From NCBI GenBank assembly GCA_018340375.1, contig JAFFJZ010000026.1, forward strand, positions 1,674,001 through 1,738,000: a stretch of DNA of 64,000 nucleotides, in the 5' to 3' direction. A program made the position numbers and the translations under genes. Below the pieces are notes generated by a model that ran no database searches, was not told the origin of the DNA, and worked only from the letters and a program-made list of their open reading frames with translations. Of the stretch, positions 46,886 to 58,565 are shown in pieces (positions within the stretch are counted from its first letter, which is position 1; each line of letters starts with the position of its first letter). Source of the DNA: Gonatopus flavifemur. Lineage: Eukaryota; Arthropoda; Insecta; Hymenoptera; Dryinidae.

Positions 46886-47984
46886 AGTTACAAACTAATA
46901 ATAGCTCATTCTAACTCCATTTGTACAGAATGATTTCAAACTTCCGAACCATATTGCACGAATAAACGGAAATGCGTTTGCTCCCCAGCCAAATTCAATT
47001 TGCGGCTTATTTTTTGAGTTGAGAAGATTTCAAGTTTTGCTGTTGAATTCAAATATTTGGAGAACGGTGCATTTTATATTGCAGAGAAATTAAAAGAACA
47101 ACCAGAAATGTTGCGAGCAATATTACTTTGAGTAAACTTTGAACCAATTGTAGTTAATTGGCAGGAACTGTTCAGAAAATTGAAAGAAAAAACTATTTCA
47201 AAATTCAAGAAAAATTCATGGATTCATAAGGAATTTGTGAATTCCAAACATAAGTTCTATACTGAAGGCTAATTATTGGAAATTGACAAATATTCGTCGT
47301 GAAAAAAATTGGAAATTTACTGCGTTTTGAAAAACAGAAAAATTTCAGTAAACTCATTTTCCAGTACGTTAAGTGAAATTTTATGGATTTTGTGCTGCAA
47401 AATTCCAGTTTCCGCAGTACAATTCCCGTGAATGTGCTGGGATATCTCCGCAAATGTGTTGGAATTTTCAGTCCAATGTGCTAGTTAAAGACGTCCAGTG
47501 AAAATACTGGAATTTTCCAGTGAGCCTTTCTTGCAGTGTATGTAGCATGCACCCTTCTCAACGTATTTGGATTTCAGAAAAGAATTTTATCAAAAGAAAA
47601 AGGTATTTTCGTTTCAATTGTAGAGTGTGTCTGTGCGGTATGCCATGAGAATGTGAGATTATTTACATCGATTCATATAGTTTATGAAAATGTTTGTTCA
47701 ATTAATAATTCTATGAGAAACATTGAGAATTTACTGAGAATCTACTGAGAACCTCATGACTCTGGTGAAAATCCAAAAGTGAAGAGAGAGGGTATTGCAA
47801 AAATGTTCCAATTCTCTCCTAAATTACGCCTAGATGACTCTTCGGTACGTTTAGATGACTCTTAACTTACGCTTTCGTCGCGATTTTTTCACGCTTCATC
47901 GCTCCATTTTCACCAGGGAACGTTCAGTTTTTTCTAATTGATCAACATATGTTTCCAATAATAACATTTTTTTCAATTTTTCAG
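46886..47984. other. Noncoding DNA with short motif repeats
   Basis: 47270-47530 repeats phrases like TGGAATTTTCAG and TGTGCTG in alternating senses. No gene recognised. Confidence 0.35.
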
Positions 47985-48229
47985 CACGATCTGGAAAATT
48001 TTCAATCTCATCTGAAGAACAAGGATATAATCATCCTAGCCCTCAAGCAATTCCTCTCGATTCAACGTCAAACTTTGATCATGTTCGCCTTTGTGTTGAT
48101 TCACCTTTTGATGAAAATCAACTTTTACAACAACCTGTTCCTGAATCAGAAAATTCCAGTTTCCTCTCTGAATCATTTGAGATTTTATATTCAACAGATA
48201 GGGGTACATTTCAAACCTGCAGACTTTGA
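47985..48229 (+). CDS. Candidate exon of unknown gene
   Basis: A strong acceptor (TTTTTTTCAATTTTTCAG) is followed by 81 codons without a stop, then TGA. The predicted peptide is serine- and acid-rich (RSGKFSISSEEQGY, DSTSNFDHV, SENSSFLSESFE) and ends QTCRL. Codon content looks protein-like compared with neighbouring frames. No partner exon or family is recognised. It could be a terminal exon of a VP-SW-like transposon gene, whose third exon is also serine/asparagine-rich, or of a host gene. Confidence 0.3.
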
Positions 48230-48545
48230 GATTCTATTTGCAGTTTTTTATAAAATGAATAAAATCACTACTTATCAAGTATCAACTTTTTAATTGTTTC
48301 TTTATTTATCCTTCCTTTTCCACGTTTCTAACTGAATAAGAGTGTATTCGTAAATCATTCACTCATAAACGAAAATAAAACTTACTCTAATCTCAACACT
48401 TGGATTCCACGCAGCGCATAAGTGCAAAAACAATTCTCAAGAATTCATAATGAATTGTTCAGGTCAATTGAGCTTTTTATGAATTCTTTCAGATATGATG
48501 TGCTGTATGGGATGTCTCTGTTGTTATTATCGTTACATCTCTTAT
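48230..48545. other. Unassigned noncoding DNA
   Basis: No feature recognised. Confidence 0.3.
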
Positions 48546-48787
48546 CCCAGACAGCACCGAAAGTTCTCGAAACGTTTCAAAAACGTGTCAATAGTCCCAC
48601 AGATGTTGGTTCCCGAAAGTATATTTCCTGAACATTTTGAGAAAATTCATTTAATGTGCTGGAAAACACGTTTTGGGGACATTGTTGACAAATGCTGTGG
48701 TACTTTTCAGAACGTTCTCGAAACGCCATATGAAAACTAAGTATTTTATCTCTAACCTATACAAATTTATATTTATAGTTTTACTAG
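48546..48787 (+). repeat. Dispersed repeat copy B (partner 18350-18595)
   Basis: Inverted copy of the 18.4-kb repeat with moderate divergence. A weaker relative may lie at 49130-49260 (shared CAGAACATTC and AGCACC phrases). Confidence 0.7.
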
Positions 48788-50581
48788 GGACAAAAGCATC
48801 GAACAACAATGAGAGTACGTTTTGTATTGAATGTTTGCGAATATTTCATTTCAGCAGTTCGAAACTATTGGCAGAATATAAATTATCAAGAATTGAGTCA
48901 ATCTTTTGAGATTCACATAACCTTAAAATTGGCGCGGAACAAAATTTTATTATATGCGATGTATTACAAGGATGCAAATGTAATTTGTCAGATCCATCGA
49001 TACAGGCTCCACCGCAGTTCATTTGCATCGGCTCCAAATGGCGAATATTGGAAGATTTGACAAAAGTTTGAACATTAACAAATTCTCATTTTCAATGTCT
49101 CATAAACGTTCCATGGAAACCTGAATAAAACTGTACCAGACATTCGTATATCCCTGGTATATACGTGCGATGTTTCTTGAACGTCCCGAAACCTTTTCAG
49201 AACATTCCAATGTTTCAGAAGACGTTCCGAGGATGTTGATAGCACCTCCCGGTGCTGTATGAGATGTTCATTGAGTAGGAAATCTGTGTAAAAAAGTTAA
49301 TTGATTCACTCAATCCATTCCATTTCAGAATTATGTGTGTATGCCTATTGAATATACATCATGATCAGATCGCAAAGATCCGTTGAGTTTGAATGAATTC
49401 TGAATAAAACCGCATCAAATTAACTGAAACAGAATAATAATGAAAATCAAATATGTAGAAGTATATCCCCGCACAAGACAGTTGCCGAAGAATTACGTCG
49501 CATCTCCGTAGAATGAAGGGAGGAGGAGAGGAGTGGTGGATATAACGTGATACGATAGAGAAGCAACGTAGAGGCGACGGAGAAATCAGTGATGCCAGCA
49601 TTTGGTCGACCGAGTCGATTTACCCTCTTCATCGGACCATTTCTCGTTCCCACCACTCCAGCCGGGTGCACGCACACATTGAAACCCGTATTCATGTGAT
49701 TCGGAAGCGGTCGGGTGACTTCGAGTCGGCTCGGACAATCGAGAGAGAACCAACTATCTGTCGGTCTTTGTCCTCTCAATATGTTTTGCGATCGGCTAAC
49801 TCCGTGCGAGATCGGGAAAAGTTTAAAGCCCACGCGGTCGACTTACCGAAAAGTTTCACCGCTTTTTCTTTCCCAAGCAACAATTATATTGTAATCAGTA
49901 TCGAACTGACTTACCCGGCGCCCCGGGCAATTCTCGGCCGAGGCCCTTCGATATTTTTTTTTTTTTCAATTGAAGAGCCAGTTCAATACTGATTATTAAA
50001 TTATCACGATAAAATATAGATTTGATGCATCTCATCATTCAATTGAATGAAATTTAATATGAGTAAATAATTTTTCAATTATTATTTATTTGTCATGAAT
50101 TTGAGAAGATTACTGGTTCTTCTTATGACTGATTATGAAGCTTTCCAGAACACCTATATGTATTCTGAAAAAATTTTTTCATAGTTACGCATTTTTAATA
50201 ATTTTTTTAAATCTTGATAATTTTTCAATGAATTTTATTAGAATTGTCAATCAATCGATGGTTGGAAAATTCTCGGATAGTTTGGGGATGTATGATAAAT
50301 ATCCTGCGGTGAATTCCATAATTTTTCCTGATGAAATAATTATTTAGAAATCACTATGATATTCCAATGAGGATACTCAAATCGACATCGATTATCAGAT
50401 GAAATATCAAAAGAATAAGACTGAATATTCAAATAATTGAGTGCAAATTATTTCCGATGAACTGAATAATTAGATTTGAGCATTCAAATTGATATTCATC
50501 ATTTCACACACTTTTAGTCCCTTTCCTTCGCTGTATCACTTCATAGAGGTAATATGTGGTTGCCAATACTATAAGAACCCA
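48788..50581. other. Unassigned DNA with a GC-richer block
   Basis: No gene. 49560-49940 has clearly higher GC than its surroundings, with CGGTCGGGTGAC and GGCGCCCCGGGC stretches, and ends in a T run at 49960. Its origin is unknown. Confidence 0.35.
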
Positions 50582-50640
50582 TAGCCTAGCCGCAAAAGAC
50601 ATGGTTCTTGCGAGGGAACGGTCGAGTTCGATTCCGTGTG
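50582..50640 (+). other. tRNA-like sequence with normal A-B spacing
   Basis: TAGCCTAGCCGCAAAAG as A-box region and AGTTCGATTCC as perfect B box 43 bases later, the spacing of a real tRNA. A GTTC/GAAC stem lies between as an anticodon-arm-like hairpin. The acceptor stem is not convincing, so a SINE head or tRNA pseudogene is likelier than a functional tRNA. Confidence 0.4.
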
Positions 50641-50824
50641 AAGACATTGCATTTTTGTGGTCATTTCTCTGGTGAACAATTCAATTTCACACACAATTAT
50701 TATTTTTCATGGCATTTGTACATCGTCATTTCATTAATGTCCTCAATGTTTCGAGATGCACTCGCGGATTTGACCAAGTACTGGTTCGAGTCGATTGAAA
50801 ATTCCCCAAATATTCGTGTCCGTG

Positions 50825-52185
50825 AGATATAGATCGATCGATTCAAAATCTTCTGAGAAGAAAAATCAATATCACTTCGGAGGAACGTTTTTGAAGAAGT
50901 GTACTTGCAAATTTCATCAATGCCTTCGGCAATTCGATGAAAAAATTCCAAAAATTCGTCTCTGTGCAATATAGACCAAACAATCCCAGATGTTCTGAAA
51001 TGAAGAATGAACAGCAGTTCAGAGGAATGTTTTTAGAAGAGTTTACTTGCAAATTTGATCGAAGCCTCTGACAAATTGATGAAGAAATTTCAAAAATTTG
51101 TCTTCGTGGGATATAGACCGATCGATTCGAGATCTTCTGAGAAAAGAAATGAATATCACTTCGGAGGAACGTTTTGAAAAAAGCGTACTTGCGAATTTCA
51201 TCAAAGCCTTCGGCAATTTGATGACAAAATTCCAACAATTCGTCTGTATGGAATAAAGACCGATCGATCCGAAATGTTCCAGAATGGAATATGTCCAGCA
51301 CTTTAGAGAAATGTTCTTAGAAGAGGTTACTTGCAAATTTCATCGAACCCTTTGACAAATTGATGAAAAATTTCAAAAATTTGTCTCCGTGAAATATAGA
51401 CTCATCGATTCGAAACCTTCTGTAAAAAAAAAACAATATCACAGCAGAAGAACGCTTTGGAAAAAGCGTACTTGCGAATTTCATCAAAGCCTTTGGCAAT
51501 TTGATGACAAAATTTCAAAAATTCGTCTCTATGGAATGAAGAGCGATCGGTACGAAATGTTCTGAAATGGAAAATGAACAGCAGTTGAGAGAAATGTTTT
51601 TGAAAGAGTTCACTTGCAAATTCTATCAAAGCCTTCGGCAATTTGATGAGAAAATTCCAAAAATTCGTCTCTGTGCAATATAGACCGATCGATCCCAGAT
51701 GTCCTGAAATGGAGAATGAACAGCAGTTTAGAGAAATGTTCTTAGAAGAGTTCACTTCCAAATTTGATCAACCCCTCTGACAAATTGATAGAAAAATTCC
51801 AAAAATTTGTCTTTGTGGGATATAGACCGATCGATTCGAGATCTTCTGAGAAGAAAAATGGAAATCACTTCGGAGGAACGTTTTTGAAAAAATGTACGTG
51901 CAAATTTCATCAAACCCTTCGACAAATCGATGAGAAAATTTCAAAAATTTGTCTCCGTGGCATATAGACCGATCGATTCGAAATGTTCTGAAATGAAAAA
52001 TGAACAGCACTTCGGAGGAACGTTTTTAAAAAAGTGTACTCGCAAATTTCATCAAACCTTCGAGAAGTCGATGAGAAAATTTCAAAAATTTGTCTCCGTG
52101 GCATATAGACCGATCGATTCGAAATCTTCTGGAATGAAAAATGAACACCACTTCGGAGGAAGATTTCCAAGAAGCGCGTAAGTGA
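50825..52185. repeat. 142-bp tandem array, about ten units, with dimeric order
   Basis: ATAGACCGATCGATTCGA or a close variant recurs near 50828, 50970, 51110, 51255, 51395, 51535, 51680, 51820, 51965 and 52105. Type A units have CTTCTGAGAAG and AATATCAC; type B units have GTTCTGAAATG and GAACAGCAG. Order is A B A B A B B A, then two hybrid units. Open frames here are by-products of the repeats. Confidence 0.9.
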
Positions 52186-52205
52186 CATTATGTCATTATA
52201 GTATA

Positions 52206-53356
52206 CGAGGTGTGTTCAAAAAGTAAGTGACTTTGTATTTTTAAGAAAAAATATTTATTTATTCATCAATATTTATGTTGTCCCCTTCAAAGTAATCCCC
52301 CTCAGATACAATACACTTATGCCAACGGTTTTTCCAATCCTCGAAGCACTTCTCATAAACACTTTTCGGTATAGCCTTGAGCTCTTCCAGCGATGCAGTC
52401 TTTATCTCTTCAATCGTTGTAAATCTCCGTCCTTTCATAGGTCTCTTTAGTTTTGGGAACAAGAAAAAGTCACATAGGGCCAAATCCGGTGAATATGGTG
52501 GCTGAGGCATGATTGTGGTGTTGTTTTTGGCCAAAAAATCTCTCACAAGCAAAGATGAGTGAGTAGGGGCATTATCGTGATGCAACAGCCATGAATTATT
52601 TTTCCACAATTCTGGACGTTTTCTTCGTATTGCTTCTCGCAAACGGCGCATAACTTCAAGATAATACTGTTTATTCACCGTACGACCATGTGGTAAGAAC
52701 TCCTGATGCACCACGCCATGGTAATCGAAGAAAACAGTGAGCAAAACTTTGACATTTGATCGAACTTGGCGTGCTTTTTTCGGTCTTGGCTCATCTGGGG
52801 TCTTCCATTAGGACGATTGGACTTTGGTTTCGACATCATAACCATATACCCATGATTCGTCACCAGTTATGACCCTTTTGAGTAAATCTGGGTCGTCGTT
52901 GACGTCATTCAACAGTTCTTGAGCGATGCTCATGCGACGGTTCTTTTGGTCAAAATTTAGCAATTTCGGAACAAACTTCGCTGACACACGTCTCATGCCC
53001 AAAACGTTAGAAAAAATTTCATGGCACGAGCCAAGCGATAAACCAACATCCTCAGCAACTTCTCTGATATGCTACTGTCAACATTTTAAGTGTTTCGGAG
53101 CACTTTATTTTATTTTTTACACAAAATTTGATGCAAATCCTTTGATCCATATTTTTCGATAGAAAGAAATCGCCGAGCACGCAAAACACTTATAACCTTT
53201 ACGCCTCTCACAGCCAAACAAAAAATGCTATACACTTGAAACTTGGTACAGATGTTCGGGAAGAGTGTGCCAACATAACAAAACAAAAAAATCGATAATC
53301 GAAAGTACGTTGCCCGCGAAATTTGAAAAGTCACCTTACTTTTTGAACACACCTCG
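52206..53356 (-). mobile_element. mariner element, 1151 bp, TA duplication
   Basis: Inverted ends CGAGGTGTGTTCAAAAAGTA and TACTTTTTGAACACACCTCG, flanked by TA at 52204-52205 and 53357-53358. Starts 21 bases after the 142-bp array and ends 22 bases before the next element's arm. Confidence 0.9.
52259..53070 (-). pseudogene. mariner transposase (D,D34D), N-terminally incomplete
   Basis: Reading leftwards: EIFSNVLGMRRVSAKFVP, MSIAQELLNDV and TGDESWVYGYD (first catalytic Asp). After a frameshift near 52800 comes VFFDYHGVVHQEFLP, then LLHHDNAPTH (second Asp) and YSPDLALCDFFLFPKLK (third Asp, 34 residues after the second), which defines the mariner D,D34D class. The sequence between 53070 and the right TIR does not encode the expected helix-turn-helix DNA-binding domain, so about 100 residues are missing. 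Normal mariner proteins have about 345 residues. Inactive. Confidence 0.9.
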
Positions 53357-53379
53357 TAGAACTGATGTCGAACACACCA

Positions 53380-54349
53380 ATTGAGCGGCCGGATCTAACA
53401 ACCAGCCGCGCGCTCGAAAAGACGTCAAAGTATTGTCCAAGCCGTGACGTCACACACCAAAATTAAAAATTGGAATTTCGAAAAGCAAAAAATACCAGGT
53501 GATAGGTCTCAAAAAATCAACCCCAGTCTCCGTTTGTGATTTTTTTCTGTAATCAGTAGTTTCTCCGTAAAAAAATGAAAACTGAAAATATTTGCGATCT
53601 GAAAATCAATGTTTTTCAACATTAAACTCGCTGTAACTTTTTTATTTTCCAACGTATCGGGATGAATTTTATCAATTTTTATTCGTGAGACCTTCCCGAA
53701 GACGATAATGTTGAAAAAACTCGCAAAAAATCATTGAAAATTATTCATTTTTCAATCCAAAGTGATTTTTCAATCCAATCATCTTTTTCAAGCTTCGTAT
53801 TAGAAAAGTGATGAATAAAGTTCAAGCAGGAGAAAACTTCCAGCGACGAAGTTGTTCGTTGGTGCATCAACCAACTTTGTGGAAAATTTCAGATCGATTA
53901 AGCTATTAGTTTGAAAGACACAGCGATTTATTCATCAGCGCGTAACCTATATTCTTTATGATTCCTAAATAGTTGCAGGTTAACCGTAAGGGACTGTATG
54001 AAACACGAGTTCATTCGATTCCTCAATACAGGTTTATGTTTTTTGTGTCGAATAATTCGAATATCAAGCTATTTTTACATGATGGATTCTTTATTATAAA
54101 CAAATAAACCAGTTGTTCAAAACAATGTTATGAACGGAAGCTTGATATTTGAGACAAATTGTGTAAACGAACAAGTTTCTTCTTCTTTCCGTTGAGGAAT
54201 AAATTATGTATGAACTATGTTTCCAATACTACGATTATTTATCCATATCATTAATTATAATTATATCCAAAAGATGGAATTTTTTTTTAATAATGAATTG
54301 TATCGGTGTCTCAATACTTCAATTTCCTGATAAAGGAACATTGAGTAAA
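53380..54349 (+). repeat. Left 970-bp inverted repeat
   Basis: Reverse complement of 60797-61766. It carries GACGTCACACACCAAAATT and CAACTTTGTGGAAAATTTC phrases shared with the element at 16.0-17.3 kb. Confidence 0.9.
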
Positions 54350-54645
54350 ACATCATTCATACAAGATTTATTCTTTATTCTTCTAATGTATCACAGAGGA
54401 TAACATGTCCCATCAATGAATAACGGTAAACATTTTTGAAAGAGTCATATACTCATTTCCAGGATTCAATGAATATCAGGTATTAAAATTTGTTCAACAA
54501 TTTTATTTCAAGGTAATTCATAAACTTCTCAATGAATAAAATATGAAATTTTATATAGCTTTCAAATGAAATAATAATTTAGAATAAAAAAAGAGGATTA
54601 AAAATGAAAACAATGAACGAAATAATTAAAAGAAAATTAAAATTC

Positions 54646-54904
54646 TCATTTTCCTCGTTGCTTTTTCGAACCATCTGTTTCTGATTTTTGGGTTTTACTA
54701 GTTTTGCTTATCGCTTCTATCGACGATTTGTTGAATAAAACATTAAAAAACTCTTGCCCACTCATACTCAAATACTTCATTGACGCTTGGACATCATTCA
54801 ATTTTTGTTGACTTATTCCGACCGAATCAGCTAATGGTGTATTCAACAAATCATCAAAAACAATATTTAATTCCACAGTGTGACATTTCGGTTTTCCACC
54901 ATAA
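54646..54904 (-). pseudogene. 3' part of DUF7869-like gene, split by insertion
   Basis: Continues in frame from 58566 once the insert and one TAA duplication are removed: ...FYDYGGKPKCHTVELN follows ELFYD. It includes GISQQKLNDVQASMKYL and QEFFNVLF, like the short helical tail that follows the nuclease part in this family (typically a K-x-x-DL...F motif), and ends SKKQRGK-stop. About 85 codons. Continuity of the frame across the insert is seen directly; the family assignment of the tail is inference. Confidence 0.65.
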
Positions 54905-54944
54905 CACAGGCCTGCGAGGTTTTTCCCCCTTGGAACTGGTGACC

Positions 54945-55570
54945 ATTTTCCGAAGTAATTTGCTGCGTAGAATCCGAATCCGGAGCCAGAATTGGGCTAT
55001 CACGTCAGGATTTTGAGATATCTGAGGGTAAATACGCGAAAAATGCGGTTTTTCGCTACTTTTGAGGTTATGTACAGGACGCATAAAATTTTTTTGATCT
55101 TTTCTCTCAACTTCATCAATTTGCACTACTCTTCCCGTTTAAAATGAGCTATTGAACGTTCATGTACGATTTTTTCTCGCAAAGTTACGACCATTCTAAG
55201 TTGTGTAATATGTCCCAACAACAGAATGAGTATTCGCATTTATTACACTGATCGACAATGAAATTCTCCTTCAAATGAAATTCTCTTTTCTGAAGTAATT
55301 TTCTGCGTAGAATCCAAATCCGGAGTCAGGATTGGGCCATCGCGTAAGCATTTCAAGATATTTAAGATTAGGTCCACGAAAAATGGGTTTTTTGATTACT
55401 TTGGAATTTATGTACTGAGTGCACAATTTTTTTTAGTCTTTTCTCCTAATTGCATCATCCAGTACTACTCTTACTCTTCAAGATAAGCTATTAATCGGTG
55501 ACCTACAATTTCTCCTTGCAGAGTTACGAGTATTCCAAGTTGTGAAATATATCCCCAAGATTATAATATT
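54945..55570. repeat. Two direct copies of the subterminal unit, left end
   Basis: Units at about 54945-55220 and 55290-55565 share TCTGCGTAGAATCC, TGGGC-ATC-CGT and AGTTACGA-CATTC phrases; both resemble the right-end arms. Confidence 0.7.
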
Positions 55571-55959
55571 TCTAGGATCTCCTGAGGGTGCTGCCAGGAT
55601 GTATGGGAATGAAAATTCTAATTTTCTAATATGATATTCTTATTCAGCGACCCAAAACTTATATGTTCACATATTCAAGGAAAATTTCCTTCAAAAAATG
55701 GGTTCCCCAAAGGGTTGATAATTCACAGACCTGCGGAATATAAGTTTTTATTTTCCCTTCGAACAATAATGGTTCCTTTCCAGGTATTCAGATTGTGGAA
55801 CTAAAATATAACGCCAGTTTTTTTACAGCACATCAGGATTCATTTTTATGTGAGATATGAATATTTACAGTTTTTAAACAATTTGTATGAACGAAAAATA
55901 TATACGTTTTATATAAAATTCAGACATGGGGCTGCACTGGTTTCAAACAAGACGTGAGA

Positions 55960-57615
55960 TACTAGATAAATCAAAAGGACTTATGATATCTTTTCTAGTT
56001 TCTTCAAAACTTCTGTTTGATCTCTTTCTGTTGTACTCATGATTCGGTTCATCTCTCTTTAACATCCAGCAATAGTCAGCCATCATTCTAACGTCCCACC
56101 TTCCTTGATATCTGGTCTCCATAACCTTAAGGTCTTGATGAAATCTCTCCCTTGCTCTTCACTGACAGCACCAAGATTCTCGGGGAAAAGTCAATATGGG
56201 AATGCAAATAATGGAGTTTTATACTCATATTACAACCCAGGATTTTGAAATTGTTAAGCATGCTGTTGACTATATTTTCATAATCAGGGCTTTTTCTGTT
56301 CCCTAAAAATGTTGTACGACTTCCTTAAATGACTTCCAAGCGAGCTTCTCGGTTTTATTCATAGTTTTTTCAAAGTCAGGATCTTGCATCAATTTCCTTA
56401 TGTCTGGACCAACAAAAACGCCTTCTTTTATCTTCGCATCCGATAAATGCTTGAATTTATCACATAAATATTTGAAACAAAGACCATCTTTAGGCAATGC
56501 CTTTACGAATTGCTTCATAATGCCTAATTTGATATGAAGCGGAGGTAGCAGAATTTTGGAGCGGTCAACTAGTGTTTCGTGTACAACATTTTTACTTCCA
56601 GGGTTCAATGATGCTCTCTGTGGCCAATCTTTCTGGATCCAATGTCGTGCTCTATTCCTACTATCCCATTCACATAGAAAACAGGGTATTTTGTATACCC
56701 TCCTTGTTGACCAAGCAACATAGTTAATATTTTGAGATCACCACATATAGTCCAGTTATGATTGGAGTAATTTATTTTTTGAGGACGAAATCCAAATTTT
56801 CATAACATTCTTTCAAATGAGTAGAATGTCCAATAGGCAAAGAAGCAAATTTATTACCATTATGTAACAATACTACTTTGAGGCTCCGTTTCGAAGAATC
56901 TATAAAAGTCTCCAATCATTTGGATTGTATTCTACATCAAACATTTTGAGTAGGCCAGGCACATCACAACAATACACTAAATTTTTTCTTGAGCAAAATA
57001 CGGTAGAAAATCCTTCCCTCTATTTCTATACCAATAAAAGTTCGTTGTACGATCCAGCATGTGTTTTTCTTTCAATCTGGAACCGAGTAATTCCGCAGCA
57101 TCTTTCGGAAGATTAAGATCTCTTGTCAAATCATTCAATTCACTTTGAGAAAACAGTGGTGGTGTTTCGTTGCACTCGTAATATTCATCGTCAGGATCTG
57201 AAGTATTCATTATAGCCTCTTGAAATAAACTAGGATCAGATGAAAATGGTTGGGCAGGATGGCATAACTCTTTGCTATCAGGATCTTTATACGTAGGTAA
57301 AATCACAGAACGAATATCAGGATAACTTATCGCTGCTTTATTTTTAGAATTAAATCCTTTTATGCTTGAACAGCAGAAGTAACAATCGTTGATATGATTT
57401 TGCGGTTCCATCCAAATCATTGGAGTCTGTAAACTAAAACAATGTTTTTCTCCTCTTGACCATTTCCGAAGTTCACGTACACATGTCGAACACACTTTAT
57501 GAGGCGCCCATTGTTTGTCTTGGTTTTTTATGTTGATTTTGAAATAGCTATCGTATAGTTCTTCAATACATTTAGAAATTATTTGTTGCTGTTTTTTTAA
57601 ATACACGAAATTCAC
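55960..57615 (-). pseudogene. Protein of the CACAG-family element, broken (gene b)
   Basis: ATG at 57615. Conserved order: a cysteine-rich start (KVCSTCVRELRKWSRG, NDCYFCCSSI), SYPDIRSVILP, the hallmark FSQSELNDLTRDLNLPKDAAELLGSRLKEK-type stretch (57160-57060), then RLFIDSSKRSLK and GNKFASLPIGHS after frameshifts near 56980 and 56900. Next come ILLPPLHIKLGIMKQFVKAL (56550) and finally LHYLHSH with SEEQG near 56100. I know this order from a very common arthropod protein family usually annotated as uncharacterised. Its position inside CACAG ends with a 3-bp duplication suggests it is a transposase. Several frameshifts and stops make it inactive. A nuclease role is inference. Confidence 0.7.
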
Positions 57616-57960
57616 AACAATTACTGGACACTCGATACTTGTACACGGAGGAAAAAATTAGAACAACAATCAGTACATTCCGAGTGAATTAGTGGAATAA
57701 TGTCTAAACATAGCAACAAACAATCTACGATCTCAGCAGTGCTGGCTCGAAGGATATTACCGCCCGGCGCGAGAATTTTGTAGGCGTCCGATTATAATAG
57801 TGTAGCATATTGCATAAATATATATTTATGTGATATGCTATAAGCATTTTCTACCGTATTTCGCTCAAGAAAAAAATTTAGCGTATCGTTGTGATGCGCC
57901 TGGCCTACTCAAGGTGTTTCATGTAGAATACAATCCAAAGTCAATCCCCTTCATTCATTC
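57616..57960. other. Noncoding part of CACAG element with inverted gene-b scrap
   Basis: 57838-57945 is an inverted duplicate of 56925-57015 inside gene b (shared TTGTGATG-GCCTGGCCTACTCAA, with small changes). The rest is unassigned. Confidence 0.65.
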
Positions 57961-58522
57961 AACATTTTTCTGAAGCATTTTGGTGCGCTGAATCCGCATA
58001 TGGCTCCAGAATTGCTATATCACGTCAGGTATTTGGGATATTCCGACCTAAAAATGTGGAAAACACTGTTTTTTGGCATATTTGAGGTTCCGTAAAGTCG
58101 AAAGGTAATTTTTTTCACAAAACCAATAGATGCACCTCAAAGTATCAGTCATCCTCTTCCAAATGCCGTTGAGTTTGCTGAAATATCTTTTTTTTTCATT
58201 GAGATACGACAATTTTAAATTTGTGCGCTCATGTACTCAATAAATAGGTGGAGACACAATTTTCAAACTGTCGTATCTCAATGAAAAAAAAAGGTATCTG
58301 AGCAAACTCAACGGCATTTGGAAGAGGAGGACTTATACTTTGAGGTGCATGTATTGGTTTTGAGAAAAAAAATTACCCTTCGACTTTACGTAACCCCAAA
58401 TATGTCGAAAAACAGTGTTTTTCACATTTTTAGGTCGAAATATCTCAAAAACCTGACGTGATAGAGCAATTCTGCAGCCAGATTCGGATTCAGCAGATCA
58501 AAATGCTTCGGAAAAAGATATT
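57960..58522. repeat. Palindromic right end of CACAG element
   Basis: Arms of about 265 bases (AAGCATTTTGGTGCGCTGAATCC facing its complement) with a loop near 58240. Inner part AAACTCAACGGCATTTGGAAG also occurs at 63340. Confidence 0.85.
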
Positions 58523-58565
58523 ATTGTTTGAGGGGGAAAAAAAAGTCAAATTTCGCAGGCCTGTG

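Larger units (their letters stand above)
54905..58565 (-). mobile_element. CACAG-family element, 3.66 kb, TAA duplication
   Basis: Outer ends CACAGGCCTGCGA on both sides, flanked by TAA at 54902-54904 and 58566-58568. The ends continue as imperfect inverted repeats of about 250 bases (CCGAAGTAATTT, AATCCGAATC, ATCACGTCAGG), with a second left unit at 55290-55570 and a palindromic right end at 57960-58520. CAC ends with a 3-bp duplication fit the CACTA/CMC group. It encodes gene b at 55960-57615. Confidence 0.85.

Noticed and set aside
50843..52188. Long open frames in the 142-bp array on both strands
   Set aside because: Array units happen to be nearly divisible into codons; the peptides repeat with the unit and no start or family fits.
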